NCBI RefSeq assembly: GCF_012275535.1 | Contig: NZ_JAAVTK010000005.1 | Coordinates: forward strand, 235,461 to 299,460 | Length of the DNA stretch: 64,000 nt | DNA from: Hymenobacter artigasi | GTDB taxonomy: Bacteria > Bacteroidota > Bacteroidia > Cytophagales > Hymenobacteraceae | Direction of reading: 5' to 3' | Shown: piece by piece, positions 10,310 through 19,811 of the stretch | How positions within the stretch are numbered: the stretch's first letter is position 1 | How the letters are laid out: every line of letters starts with the position of its first letter | Translations under genes and position numbers: made by a program | Notes under the pieces: model-generated | The model's input: only the letters and a program-made list of their open reading frames with translations | Databases searched by the model: none | What the model was told of the DNA's origin: nothing

Positions 10310-12682
10310 CTACCGCAGCAGACGCACATCGTACACGCCCCCGGCCGTGGAGCCCAGCGCCGCCTGGAACCGCACGGTGAGCTCCGTGGGCGCGCTATCC
10401 TGGCGGAGCGATTCCGGCAGCGGATATTCCACGTCGTAGAAATCGCCCTGAGGGTTGCCGACCATCTGCACGTCAGCCAGCAGCTGCCCATTCACCAAAA
10501 TGCTGAACTGCCGGTTTTTATCACCGCCCGAATACGTGACCCGCAGCGTGCGGGCGGCCCGTTTCGGGTTGCGCAATTGGTAGCTGAACCACCCGGCAGC
10601 GTGCCGCCAGTGCCGGTCGCGGTGGGAGCCGGTTTCGGTCTGCTCGCCCCGGAAGCCGTGGTCGGATTCGGGCTGCTGCTCGCCGGGCGTCACCTGGTCC
10701 ACGGTGCGGGCTTCGAGGGCGCGTTTTTCCTCGTCCTTGCGGCGCAGCTCCTCCTTGCGGGCCAGCAGGCCGGCGGGCGTGGTCACGGGCCAGTACACCA
10801 TATAGCGCGCGTCCTGAATCTGGTAGAACGGCACCAGCTGCACGTTACGGTACTTGTCGGAATTAATGAGCCCGGCCGCCGTAAACGTGAGCGGACGGCC
10901 CGCCACGGGCCGGATGCCCTCGGCCACGTTCGGGCCGGCCGATACCAGCACGGGGGCCTCTTCAATGGGGTAGAGCGGGCCGCTGGCAACGTGCGACATG
11001 CGGGCGCCATCGGCCCGCAGGCCCTTCAAATCGGTGGTATTGGTCACGGCCGCCAGCACCACCGGGCCGTGCACGAACGACACCCAGGCGGAATGGTCGG
11101 GCAGGTATTCGGCCGTGGTGGTCATGGGCAGGGCCACGGTAACCACATCGCCGGGGCGCCACTTGCGCATCAGGGTCACGTAGCCGGGCGCGGCGGTGGT
11201 GGCCACCGGGCGGCCGTTCACCTGCACCAGCAACTGGCACGCCGGCACCCAGTTGGGCTGCCGGATGCTGAGCGCGAAGGTGCGCGGCTTCTTGAGGGCC
11301 AGCTTCAGCTGCGTGCGCTCCTCGGCGGGGAAGGTGGTTTCCTGCGTCAGGGTGAGGCCCTGCTCGGCCCAGGTGAGGGTGGAGGGGATGAACAGGTTCA
11401 CGAGCAGCTCCTGCGTACCGCGGTGGGCATACACTAGTTCGCCGTACTTGCCGTGGTTTTCCAGGCCCGAGCCCACGCAGCACCAGAAGCCCTGCTGCGG
11501 CTGCGAGTACACCCGGTAGTGCCGGGGGCGCATGGGCGTGAAGTACACAAACCCGCCCGTGCCAGGGTGCTGCGAGGAGAGAATGTGGTTGTAAAGCGCC
11601 CGCTCGTAGTAGTCCAGGTACTTTGTTGCACCGCCCGCCAGGTAAAGGTCCTTGCTGAGCTTGAGCATATTGTACGTGTTGCACGTCTCCGGCCCCTCCG
11701 TGCTTTCCAGCATGGAGGCGAAGTTGGTGGCCGGGTTGAAGTGCTCACTCACGCTGTTGCCCCCGATGGAAACGGTCCGGTTTTCCACCACTGTTTTCCA
11801 GAAAAAGGCCGCCGCGTTGCTCCAGGCTGGGTCGCCGCCCGCTTCCGCCACCCGCTCGAAGCCGATGACCTTCGGAATCTGGGTGTTGGCGTGCATGCCG
11901 TTGAGTACGTCCTGGCCCGCCAGCAGCGGCTCCAGCACCGCCCGGTGCGAGAAACGCTGGGCCAGCGTGAGATACTTGCGCTCGCCGGTGATGTCGGCTA
12001 CGTCGGCAAAAATCTCGTTCAGGCCGCCGTGCTCGCTGCGCATCATGTCCTGCAGTTGCGCGTCGCTGAGTTTGGCCGTGAGGTCCGCAAACCAGTCGGT
12101 CAGCCGGATGAGCATGGCGCGGGCTTTGGCGTTGCCAGTCACCAGGTAAGCGTCGCGTAGGCCGGCGTAGGTCTTGTGCAGGTTGTAGAGGGGCACCCAC
12201 TTGTTGTTCAGCCCGAAGCTATTGGCCTTGATATTGCCGGCTTTCACCTCCCGCCACATGGCCGGGCCGCCGGGCACACCGCCCAGGTAGCCGTCGCCGC
12301 TTTTTTGCTGGCAAAGCTCCAACTGGTCGAGCATGTAGGTGAGCCGCTGCTGCACCCGCGCGTCGCCGGTGGCCGCTACCATGTAGGCCAGGGCCGACAA
12401 GTAGTGCCCGCCGATATGACCATCCAGGCCGGTGTTTTCCCAGTTGCCGTAGTTTTCGGCCTGGGGCGGCAGGCCCGCTGAGGCTCGGTAGGGTGCCAGC
12501 AGGCGGTCAGGGTCGAGGGCCAGCATGTAGGCCATATCCGTCTGCTGGGCCACCCGAAACGGGCTGTCCAGCAAGCGCACCGCCGACACGGGAAAGCTTT
12601 GCAGCCGCGCCGCCTGCCCCGCCCCCAGCGAGGGAGCCAGCCAGATGGCTAATAGAAGCAATTTTCCTTTGTGATTCAGCAT
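10310..12682 (-). CDS. GH127/GH146-type beta-L-arabinofuranosidase (DUF1680)
   Basis: A 790-residue secreted enzyme with an (alpha/alpha)6 barrel that releases beta-linked L-arabinofuranose. It uses an unusual cysteine nucleophile held by zinc. The metal and catalytic set is visible as Glu332 and Cys334 (GPETCNTYNML) and the Cys401-Cys402 pair (GFWCCVGSGLENHGKYGE), matching Glu-x-Cys and Cys-Cys of characterised members. Residues beyond about 650 form an extra C-terminal beta domain (PKRAARTLRVTYSGGDKN), more typical of GH146. The signal peptide is at 1-22. In a xylan locus it would deal with terminal beta-L-arabinose on side chains. Confidence 0.9.
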   Translation of the reverse strand: MLNHKGKLLLLAIWLAPSLGAGQAARLQSFPVSAVRLLDSPFRVAQQTDMAYMLALDPDRLLAPYRASAGLPPQAENYGNWENTGLDGHIGGHYLSALAYMVAATGDARVQQRLTYMLDQLELCQQKSGDGYLGGVPGGPAMWREVKAGNIKANSFGLNNKWVPLYNLHKTYAGLRDAYLVTGNAKARAMLIRLTDWFADLTAKLSDAQLQDMMRSEHGGLNEIFADVADITGERKYLTLAQRFSHRAVLEPLLAGQDVLNGMHANTQIPKVIGFERVAEAGGDPAWSNAAAFFWKTVVENRTVSIGGNSVSEHFNPATNFASMLESTEGPETCNTYNMLKLSKDLYLAGGATKYLDYYERALYNHILSSQHPGTGGFVYFTPMRPRHYRVYSQPQQGFWCCVGSGLENHGKYGELVYAHRGTQELLVNLFIPSTLTWAEQGLTLTQETTFPAEERTQLKLALKKPRTFALSIRQPNWVPACQLLVQVNGRPVATTAAPGYVTLMRKWRPGDVVTVALPMTTTAEYLPDHSAWVSFVHGPVVLAAVTNTTDLKGLRADGARMSHVASGPLYPIEEAPVLVSAGPNVAEGIRPVAGRPLTFTAAGLINSDKYRNVQLVPFYQIQDARYMVYWPVTTPAGLLARKEELRRKDEEKRALEARTVDQVTPGEQQPESDHGFRGEQTETGSHRDRHWRHAAGWFSYQLRNPKRAARTLRVTYSGGDKNRQFSILVNGQLLADVQMVGNPQGDFYDVEYPLPESLRQDSAPTELTVRFQAALGSTAGGVYDVRLLR

Positions 12683-12727
12683 ATTAAATCATTTGCAAAA
12701 CCTGGAGCAGCTTCCAGGTCGGTGAAT

Positions 12728-12814
12728 TGTAGCGCGGACTTTGTAGTCCGCGTCCCCGCGCTGTTCGGGCGGGTCTAATAGCGCGGGGACGCGGACTACA
12801 AAGTCCGCGCTACA
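12728..12814. repeat. Perfect 35-bp inverted repeat
   Basis: The arms 12728-12762 and 12780-12814 are perfect reverse complements separated by 17 bases. Each arm holds a nested small palindrome, GCGGACT..AGTCCGC. The element fills most of the gap between the end of the GH115 gene and the start of the GH127/146 gene. The folded RNA would be a very stable cruciform or long hairpin. There is no T-tract, so it is not a standard intrinsic terminator. It resembles intergenic repeat hairpins rather than a gene-specific regulator. Confidence 0.85.
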
Positions 12815-12825
12815 GTGAAACCGCT

Positions 12826-15420
12826 TTAGCGCTGGCCGAGGCTGCCTTTGGTGCTTTTGGGCTCGGCGCTGCCTGGCGTATTAGCCGGCGGCCCCAGGTA
12901 GGTGGCGGGCAGCGGGCCAGGGCTCACCACCAGTTTTTCGAGTACCACACCAGGGTCCACGCGCCAGAACTTGAGGATGTGCGCGCCGGCGGCGGCCACG
13001 TTGTGCTGCGAGGTTTTCAGGATAATGCTCTCGGCCACGGCCTGCTGCCAGGGGCGGTTGCCGTTTTCGGGGGCCAGGTCGGTGTGCAGGTTCACTAATT
13101 GCGGGGCCTCCTCGTCGATGGACACGGCGTAGCGCAGGCCGGTGGTGTTGGTGAAGTCCAGCGTGGGGGCCAGGTAGGCGCTCACCGTCACGGGGCCGGC
13201 CTGGGCCAGCGTAATGCGGTACTCCAGGTGCGGACTGCTGCCGCCCGGCGCGGTGGTGGGAGCCGCCGTCACCGGGAAGGCTGTGACGGCCCCGGCCGTG
13301 CGGCCCAAGTCGGGCAGGCGCTGCCAGGTGATGGCACCGGCATTCACGGCTTTGGTGTAGTGCTCGGCTTCGAGCGAAACGTAGGCGGTTTCGGTTGCGG
13401 CAGGCGGCGGGGTGGCGGCCGGGGCGGCGGCGGGCTGGGTCATTACCTCCGGCATCTTGTCGGCGTCGGGTTGCTGCCAGTAGGTGTAGCCGATGTGCGT
13501 CTGGTCCATCATGTGGTTCCATTTGCCGCCGGCCAGTGCATGGTAGCGGCTTTTGATTTCCGCATCTTTGGCATACAGCGCTTTGGCCTTCTCCGCCAGG
13601 GCGGCGGTGGTAGCCTGCCCCGTTTTGGCCGCCTCGCGGTTGCGGGCCACGGTGTAGTACAGCTCGTTGAGGTTGGCGCAGGCCAGCACCGGGTGCAGCA
13701 CCAGCTCGAAATAAGCATCGCGGGCGGCGGCGGGCAGCTTCTGGTTAATGGCCTCGGCGCGGGTGGCCAGGGCGTTGTAGTCGGCCACCACCGTGGCCCA
13801 CTCGCCAGTGGCCAGACTGTAGGTGTTGGCATCGAGCAGCTCGGGCTTGCGGCGGGCGTTGTACTTGGCGTACCTGGCTAGGATGTCGGCAATGTCGGCC
13901 GCGTGCTCGGGGCCGAACTGCTGTGCGGCCCATTTCTGGGTGTAGGCCGCCACCTGGTTGGCCGCGATGGCATCTGGGTTCCAGGCGTAGTCCAGGAAGA
14001 AGCTGATGGGCAGCTCCATGGGTTTGAGGTCGCCCACGTTCACAATCCAGATTTGGTTGGCACCGTACTCGTGGGCCAGGTGCATCTGCTCCCAGATACG
14101 CGGCAGCGGGTTCGTGTTCAGCCACTTGTAGTTGCGCGGGCCGCCCACGTAGTCGAAGTGGTAGTAGATGCCGTAGCCGCCCTTGCGGGGATTGTCGGCC
14201 AGCTTGGGCAGCTTGCGCAGGTTGCCCCAGTTGTCGTCGCAGAGCAGCAGGGTCACGTCGTCGGGCACGCGCATGCCCTTGTCGTAGTAGTCCTGCACCT
14301 CCTTGTAGAGGGCCCAGAGCTGGGGCGTTTGGTCGGCGGGCTTGCGGGTTTCCTCGACCAGAATTTTGCGCTGGTCAGCCACTATTTTTTCAAGCAGGGC
14401 AATGTTGCTGCCCTCGCTCATGGGCTCGTCGCCGTCGCCGCGCATGGCCAGGGTCACGATGCTTTCGTGGGTGCCCATGTTGCGGATGCCCTGGCGCCAG
14501 AAGCGGCGCAGGGTGGTGTCGTTGGTCTGGTAGTTCCAGGGGCCGTGGCCGTAGCGCTTCCACTCCTGCTGGGCGCGCTGCATGGGCTCGTGGTGCGAGG
14601 TGCCCATCACAATGCCGTACTCGTCGGCCAGCACCGGGCTCAGCTTGTCGTCGTCGTTGAAGGCGTTGCCCCACATGGCGGGCCACAGGTAGTTGCCCTT
14701 CAGGCGCAGCAGCAGCTCAAACACGTGCACGTACATCTTGGAGTTGATGCCGCCGAATTTCTCCTTGCTCCAACCGCTCAGCGCGGGCGCCTCGTCGTTC
14801 AGGAAAATGCCCCGGTATTTCACTTTGGGCTCGCCCTGCGTGTGCCGCCCGGCCGATACGTAGAGCGCCTTTTGCGTTTTGGTCGGCACATCGGCCCACC
14901 AGTACCAGGGCGACACCCCAATCTGCTGCGAGAGGTCATAAATGCCGTAAATAGTGCCGCGCTTGTCGCTGCCGGCAATCACCAGGGCCTGCGCCACGCC
15001 GGGCATGGGGTTGTCAACCAGCTGCTCTACAAACACTTCCCACTTGCCCGCCACGCCCGCCACGTCGAGCTTCTTCTGCTTCACCAGCGCATCAATCAGC
15101 GGGCTTTTGCCAATGGTGCCGATGATGACGACCTGCGGCCCGGCCGGCGCCTTGCCGGTGCTGAAAGCCGGCGTCACCTGCGTTACGCGGTTGATGTCGG
15201 CCTGCAAATCGCGGGCGGCGCGCAGCACGCCAGGCCAGTCCTGGCCGCTGGCGAAAATGGGCGCGGCCTTGCCAGCAGCTTCCAACGTAAAGCTGCCCTT
15301 CTGCTTCACGGCGGTTACGTAGGAGGTGCCGTCCAGCGCCAGGGCGGGGGGCGCGGCCGCCAGGGCCAGGCCCACGCCGCACATCACAGTCAGGAATTTG
15401 TTGATAGCTGGGAACATCAT
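12826..15420 (-). CDS. GH115 xylan alpha-1,2-glucuronidase
   Basis: An 864-residue secreted enzyme that removes (4-O-methyl-)glucuronic acid from internal positions of polymeric xylan, complementing GH67, which works on chain ends. The GH115 core is clear: SPWYWWADVPTKTQ, YRGIFLNDEAPAL, MWGNAFNDDDK, MGTSHHEPMQRAQQEW, RGDGDEPMSEGSN, LLCDDNWGN and IWIVNVGDLKPME. The C-terminal sandwich (about 690-840, YVSLEAEHYTKAVNAG) is the GH115 C-terminal domain. Residues 1-29 form the signal peptide. It sits between the GH10 xylanase and GH127/146, 47 bases after the xylanase. The length is typical for the family. Confidence 0.92.
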   Translation of the reverse strand: MMFPAINKFLTVMCGVGLALAAAPPALALDGTSYVTAVKQKGSFTLEAAGKAAPIFASGQDWPGVLRAARDLQADINRVTQVTPAFSTGKAPAGPQVVIIGTIGKSPLIDALVKQKKLDVAGVAGKWEVFVEQLVDNPMPGVAQALVIAGSDKRGTIYGIYDLSQQIGVSPWYWWADVPTKTQKALYVSAGRHTQGEPKVKYRGIFLNDEAPALSGWSKEKFGGINSKMYVHVFELLLRLKGNYLWPAMWGNAFNDDDKLSPVLADEYGIVMGTSHHEPMQRAQQEWKRYGHGPWNYQTNDTTLRRFWRQGIRNMGTHESIVTLAMRGDGDEPMSEGSNIALLEKIVADQRKILVEETRKPADQTPQLWALYKEVQDYYDKGMRVPDDVTLLLCDDNWGNLRKLPKLADNPRKGGYGIYYHFDYVGGPRNYKWLNTNPLPRIWEQMHLAHEYGANQIWIVNVGDLKPMELPISFFLDYAWNPDAIAANQVAAYTQKWAAQQFGPEHAADIADILARYAKYNARRKPELLDANTYSLATGEWATVVADYNALATRAEAINQKLPAAARDAYFELVLHPVLACANLNELYYTVARNREAAKTGQATTAALAEKAKALYAKDAEIKSRYHALAGGKWNHMMDQTHIGYTYWQQPDADKMPEVMTQPAAAPAATPPPAATETAYVSLEAEHYTKAVNAGAITWQRLPDLGRTAGAVTAFPVTAAPTTAPGGSSPHLEYRITLAQAGPVTVSAYLAPTLDFTNTTGLRYAVSIDEEAPQLVNLHTDLAPENGNRPWQQAVAESIILKTSQHNVAAAGAHILKFWRVDPGVVLEKLVVSPGPLPATYLGPPANTPGSAEPKSTKGSLGQR

Positions 15421-15443
15421 GGGCGTAGGAGAAATAGAACGAG

Positions 15444-15471
15444 GTAGCGCCGCGACACTTCGCGGCGCTAC
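15444..15471. repeat. Hairpin overlapping the xylanase stop codon
   Basis: GTAGCGCCGCGA (15444-15455) and TCGCGGCGCTAC (15460-15471) are perfect complements with a 4-base loop. The TAG stop of the GH10 gene lies inside the right arm. There is no T-tract. It may protect or cleave the polycistronic message between the GH10 and GH115 genes, or be a short member of the same class of GC-rich hairpin repeats as the element at 12.7 kb. Confidence 0.7.
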
Positions 15472-16592
15472 TTAGCGGCCTGCACTACGGCTTTGAAGGC
15501 GGGCTTGGGCTGGAAATTGCGGTCGAAGAGCAGCGGGTAGCTCGTGCGGCCCTTGATGGGCCAGTCGTTCAGCCAGGAATCGGCATCCGTCACGCCCCAG
15601 AGCGTGATGCGGCCGATAACGTCGCGGTGTTTGTGAAACAGGGCGAACAGGTCGGCGTAGCGCTTGGTGAGCTGCTGCTGCACCGAATCGGGCAGGCCGG
15701 TGGTGTACACGTTGTATTTAGCGTCGGCCCCGAACGTTTCAGCAATGTCGGCCCCCTGGCGGTGGCTGGGGTTGGGCAGCACGTCGATGTCCAGCTCCGT
15801 GAAATTGACGTGGACTCCCAGCTTCGCGAAGGCCACAATGCTGGCTTCCACCTGCTCGATACTGGGCTTGGTGAGGCCATAGTGGCCCTGCATCCCAATG
15901 GCCGCCACCTTGATGCCCCGCGCCTGCAGGCTCTTTACCAGCTTGATGACGCCCGCCCGCTTTTCGGGGCGATAGAGGCTGTAGTCGTTGTAGTACAGTT
16001 GGGCTTTGGGGTCAGCCTTGTGGGCGAATTCAAACGCTTTGGCGGCAAAATCTTCCCCGATAATTTCCAGCCATTTGGTTTTGCGCAAGTCCCCCTGCTG
16101 GTCGTCGATGGCTTCGTTGAGCACATCCCAGCCCGCGATTTTGCCCTTGTAGCGGCCCACCACCGTGCTGATGTGGTCTTCCAGCCGCTTCAACACCATT
16201 TCCCGGCTAGCCGGTTTGCCCGTTGCGTCCTCAAATACCCACTTGGGCGTTTGCTGGTGCCACATCAGCGTGTGGCCGATGACCCACATCTTATTTTGCT
16301 GCCCAAAGGCCACGTAGTCGTCGGCGGGCTTGAAGTTGTAGGTGTCGGGCTGCGGGTGCACGGCTTCCCACTTCAGCAGGTTTTCCGGACTGATGGTGTT
16401 GAACTGCTCCTTAATCAGGGCCGTCGCTTTAGCATCCCGGCCACTAATCTGGCGGTAGTTGAGCGCGGCTCCTACGTAAAAATCCTTCTGGTAGTAGTCT
16501 TTCAGGCCTTTGTCGGCCGAGGCGCACTGGCTGCTGGGTAGGATGAGGCTGGCCAGCAGCGCCGTCGTCAGGAGGGGAAGTTTGTTTTTCAT
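15468..16592 (-). CDS. GH10 endo-1,4-beta-xylanase
   Basis: A 374-residue secreted retaining xylanase that cuts the xylan backbone. The acid/base is Glu160 in GWDVLNEAIDD and the nucleophile is Glu266 in HVNFTELDID; GHTLMWHQQTPKWVFED is another family signature. The N-terminus (MKNKLPLLTTALLASLILPS) is a signal peptide. A cysteine at residue 23 might allow lipidation, but Gln at -1 makes the lipobox poor. No carbohydrate-binding module is present. This is the only visible backbone-cutting endoxylanase in the locus, and its presence is the strongest evidence that xylan is the target. Confidence 0.94.
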   Translation of the reverse strand: MKNKLPLLTTALLASLILPSSQCASADKGLKDYYQKDFYVGAALNYRQISGRDAKATALIKEQFNTISPENLLKWEAVHPQPDTYNFKPADDYVAFGQQNKMWVIGHTLMWHQQTPKWVFEDATGKPASREMVLKRLEDHISTVVGRYKGKIAGWDVLNEAIDDQQGDLRKTKWLEIIGEDFAAKAFEFAHKADPKAQLYYNDYSLYRPEKRAGVIKLVKSLQARGIKVAAIGMQGHYGLTKPSIEQVEASIVAFAKLGVHVNFTELDIDVLPNPSHRQGADIAETFGADAKYNVYTTGLPDSVQQQLTKRYADLFALFHKHRDVIGRITLWGVTDADSWLNDWPIKGRTSYPLLFDRNFQPKPAFKAVVQAAK

Positions 16593-16642
16593 GAGGCGAA
16601 AGCACAGAAGCAGCAGAGCCGGAAAGCTCCGTTGCGCGTTTA

Positions 16643-18202
16643 TTATTTCAGTTCGAGCACGACCACCGACTTGGCCGGCAGGGTAATGGCCAGCTTTTCG
16701 CCGCGTTTTTTAGCGCCATTAAAGGCGACCGGCTGGATGGTGTTGGGCTTTTCAAACGTGTTGTAGTCGCTCACGCTGGCCGAGGTCAACAGGCGGCCGG
16801 TCACGGTTTTGAAGCGCACGCCGGGCAGGGCCGTTTCGAGGGTCAGGGCTTTGTGCGGGTCGAGGTTGACCAGCGATAAGTGCACCGCGCCACTCTTGTC
16901 TTTGGAAGCCGAGGCGTTCAGGGCCGGTATTTTTTCGCCGCCAAAGGCGTATTCGGGGCTCGTGAATTGCAGGGGCAGGTACTCGGCGTCCTGGTGCACC
17001 TGGTAGAGGTCGAAGACATGGTAGGTGGGCGTGAGCAGCATCTTTTCCTTGTCCGTCAGCACCAGGGCCTGCAACACGTTCACGGCTTGGGCCAGGTTGG
17101 CACCCTTCACCCGGTCGCAATGGTTGTTGAAGATGTTGAGCGTAGTGCCGGCCACCAACGCGTCGCGCAGCGAGTTTTGCTGGTACAGGAAACCGGGGTT
17201 GGTGCCGGGTTCCACGTCGGTCCACACGCCCCACTCGTCAACGAGCAGGGCCACCTTTTTGTCTTTGTCGTACTTGTCCATGATGGCGGCGTGCCTGGTC
17301 ACCACCGCGTCCATTTTCAGGCAGTTGCGCAGCGTGCTGAAGTACATGTCCTCGCCAAAGCCGGTGGCTTTGCCCTTGCTGCCGCTCCAGCTGCCGGTGG
17401 GCAGCGTGTACTGGTGCAGGGTGAGGCCCCACATCTGGTTGAGCGGGATGTTTTTCATGCACGTCTCGGTCCAATTGGCGTCGTCGCCGTTGGCCCCGCT
17501 CACGATGCGCTTCAGCCTAGTGCCGGGGTAGTCGTGGGCGAAGGTGGCGTAGCGCTTGTACACGTTGGTGTAGTACTCGGCCGTCATGTTGCCGCCGCAG
17601 CCCCAGCTTTCATTGCCGATGCCCCACCACGACACTTTGTAAGGTTCGGAGTGGCCGTTTTTGCGGCGTTCCAATACCATGGGTGTGTCCTCGTTCGAGT
17701 TGAGGTACTCCATCCAGTTGCTCATTTCCTGCACCGTGCCGCTGCCCACGTTGGCGGCCAGGTAGGGCGTGGTGCCCAGCAGGTCGCACAGCTCCAGAAA
17801 CTCATGCGTCCCGAAGCTGTTATCCTCCAGGGTATTGCCCCACCATAGATTCAGCATTTTGGGGCGTTGGGCGGCGGGGCCCACGCCGTCGTGCCAGTGG
17901 TAGGTATCGGCAAAGCAGCCGCCGGGCCAGCGCAGGTTAGGCACGTGAATTTTCTTGAGGGCCTCCACAATGTCCAGTCGGATACGGCCCTGCTGAGGCA
18001 CGTTAAGCCCCGGTTCCGCCCAGAAGCCGCCGTAGATGCAGCGGCCCAGATGCTCGGCAAACTGCCCTTGGATATCTTTGCTGATGAGCAGCTTGGCATC
18101 GCCCGGCTGCACGCTCATCTGCACGGTTTGGGCCGCCGCCCCTTGTGCCAGAGCCAAGCTCAGCGCCGCAAAAACCACGGTCTGCTTTTTCAATAGGTTC
18201 AT
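16643..18202 (-). CDS. GH51 alpha-L-arabinofuranosidase
   Basis: Removes alpha-L-arabinofuranose side chains. The acid/base Glu198 lies in SWWGIGNESWGCGG and the nucleophile Glu323 in LLVDEWGVW; RWPGGCFADTYHWHDGVGP is the usual early GH51 motif. The open frame runs upstream to 18403, but the ATG at 18202 gives MNLLKKQTVVFAALSLALAQ, a standard signal peptide, and a 519-residue product; the 67 extra residues have no family resemblance. A signal peptide on GH51 is common in Bacteroidota, whereas many other family members are cytoplasmic. It begins 277 bases after xylA, a gap in which no gene is apparent. Confidence 0.92.
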   Translation of the reverse strand: MNLLKKQTVVFAALSLALAQGAAAQTVQMSVQPGDAKLLISKDIQGQFAEHLGRCIYGGFWAEPGLNVPQQGRIRLDIVEALKKIHVPNLRWPGGCFADTYHWHDGVGPAAQRPKMLNLWWGNTLEDNSFGTHEFLELCDLLGTTPYLAANVGSGTVQEMSNWMEYLNSNEDTPMVLERRKNGHSEPYKVSWWGIGNESWGCGGNMTAEYYTNVYKRYATFAHDYPGTRLKRIVSGANGDDANWTETCMKNIPLNQMWGLTLHQYTLPTGSWSGSKGKATGFGEDMYFSTLRNCLKMDAVVTRHAAIMDKYDKDKKVALLVDEWGVWTDVEPGTNPGFLYQQNSLRDALVAGTTLNIFNNHCDRVKGANLAQAVNVLQALVLTDKEKMLLTPTYHVFDLYQVHQDAEYLPLQFTSPEYAFGGEKIPALNASASKDKSGAVHLSLVNLDPHKALTLETALPGVRFKTVTGRLLTSASVSDYNTFEKPNTIQPVAFNGAKKRGEKLAITLPAKSVVVLELK

Positions 18203-18479
18203 GTCGGGCTCAAAAAGGAAGTCTCCCTGGCTCGCAGCCACGGAGTGTCGGTTAGAAAGCTGGTGGAGAAGCGTTTCGGCCGCCAGAACCACTGGTCCCA
18301 TGCGCAGAACCCCGGCCCACTCACCAGTAGCCCGAATTCCTCCCCGAAACGCCTCCGTAAAGCGGCTACCTGTTGCAGCAGGTTGCCGTTTCCACCGCTT
18401 CAAAAATCTGTAAAACGTCCCCGGCCAGCCGCATCATTGTTCCCACCATTACACAGCCGGCCGGTTCGGTTTTAAGAGC

Positions 18480-19811
18480 TTAGATGTACTGGTTGATAAT
18501 GCTTTCCAACCATTCCTGCTTGCCGCTCTTGGGCGTCGGTTCGCCCGATTTGTGGGCGATGGTGCGCAGGTCTTCCAGCGTGAGCTGGCCTTTGGCGAAT
18601 GCCGCGCCCTGGCCGCCGTCGAACGAGGCGTAGCGCTCCTGGCGAAACTTGCGGTAGGCGGATTTTTCCAGGATGGCATCGGCCGTCACCAGGGCGCGGG
18701 CAAAGGTGTCCATGCCGGCAATGTGGGCGATGAAGATGTCCTCTAAATCCGTCGAGTTGCGGCGGGTCTTGGCGTCGAAGTTGATGCCGCCCTGGGTGAT
18801 GCCTCCGGCCTCGAGGATGATGAGCATCGACTCGGTCAGCTCGTTGAGGTTGTTGGGAAACTGGTCGGTGTCCCAGCCGTTCTGGTAGTCGCCGCGGTTG
18901 GCGTCCATGCTGCCGAGCATGCCAGCATCGGCGGCCACCTGCAGCTCGTGCTGGAAAGTGTGGCCGGCCAGCGTGGCGTGGTTCACCTCCAGGTTCAGCT
19001 GGAAGTCGTTCTCCAGGCCGTGCTCCTTCAGGAAGCCGATGACGGTGGCCGCGTCGAAATCGTACTGGTGCTTGGTGGGCTCGGCCGGCTTGGGCTCGAT
19101 AAAGAACTTGCCGGTAAAACCTTGTTTACGAGCATAATCGCGGGCCATGGTCAGGAAGCGGGCCATGTGGGCCTGCTCGCGCTTCATGTCGGTGTTGAGC
19201 AGGGTCATGTAGCCCTCGCGGCCGCCCCAGAACACGTAGTTCTCGCCGCCGAGTGCGATGGTCGCGTCGATGGCATTCTTGACCTGCGTGCCGGCGTAGG
19301 CCACCACGTTGAAGTCGGGGTTAGTGCTGGCCCCGTTCATGTAGCGCGGGTTCGAAAACACGTTGGCCGTACCCCAGAGCAGCTTCACGCCGCTTTCGGC
19401 CTGGTGCTGCTTCACGTAGTCCACGATGGTGGACAGGTTGCGCTCGTACTCGCTCAGCGAGGCGCCCTCGTCCACGAGGTCAATGTCGTGAAAGCAGTAG
19501 TAGGGCGTGCCGAGCTTGGTGAAGAACTCAAACGCCGCGTCGGCCTTGTCCTTGGCGCGGCCCACGATGTCGTGGTGGGCGTCCCAGGCGAAGTTTTTGG
19601 TGCCGGGGCCGAATGGGTCGCCGCCGGTGCCCACGAACGTGTGCCAGTAGGCCGTGGCGAAACGCAGGTACTCCTTCATGGTCTTGCCGGCCACCACGCG
19701 GTTTTCGTCGTACCACTTAAAGGCCAGCGGGTTGTCCGATTCACGCCCTTCGTATTTGATGGTGTCGATGCCGGTGAAAAATTCAGTCTTCGAAAGCGTG
19801 TTGCTAGACAT
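18480..19811 (-). CDS. xylA: Xylose isomerase
   Basis: Converts D-xylose to D-xylulose in the cytoplasm. At 443 residues it is a class II enzyme. Active-site segments are complete: [11 protein letters not shown] with the catalytic His, [53 protein letters not shown] and [15 protein letters not shown], which together supply both divalent-metal sites. There is no signal peptide. Its start overlaps the end of xylB by 8 bases, which points to coupled translation. It provides the entry point for xylose released by the extracellular and periplasmic enzymes of the locus. Confidence 0.97.
   Translation of the reverse strand: MSSNTLSKTEFFTGIDTIKYEGRESDNPLAFKWYDENRVVAGKTMKEYLRFATAYWHTFVGTGGDPFGPGTKNFAWDAHHDIVGRAKDKADAAFEFFTKLGTPYYCFHDIDLVDEGASLSEYERNLSTIVDYVKQHQAESGVKLLWGTANVFSNPRYMNGASTNPDFNVVAYAGTQVKNAIDATIALGGENYVFWGGREGYMTLLNTDMKREQAHMARFLTMARDYARKQGFTGKFFIEPKPAEPTKHQYDFDAATVIGFLKEHGLENDFQLNLEVNHATLAGHTFQHELQVAADAGMLGSMDANRGDYQNGWDTDQFPNNLNELTESMLIILEAGGITQGGINFDAKTRRNSTDLEDIFIAHIAGMDTFARALVTADAILEKSAYRKFRQERYASFDGGQGAAFAKGQLTLEDLRTIAHKSGEPTPKSGKQEWLESIINQYI

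Noticed and set aside
12728..12814. Intrinsic terminator
   Set aside because: The hairpin has no T-tract on either strand and is longer than needed; repeat element is the better description.
13903..15447. Long plus-strand open frame (514 codons) opposite the GH115 gene
   Set aside because: It mirrors a well-supported GH115 gene; high GC makes long antisense frames common, and the product is a Val/Gly/His-rich sequence with no family features.
18203..18403. 67-residue N-terminal extension of the GH51 gene
   Set aside because: It lacks similarity to GH51 proteins and would bury the signal peptide that begins at 18202.
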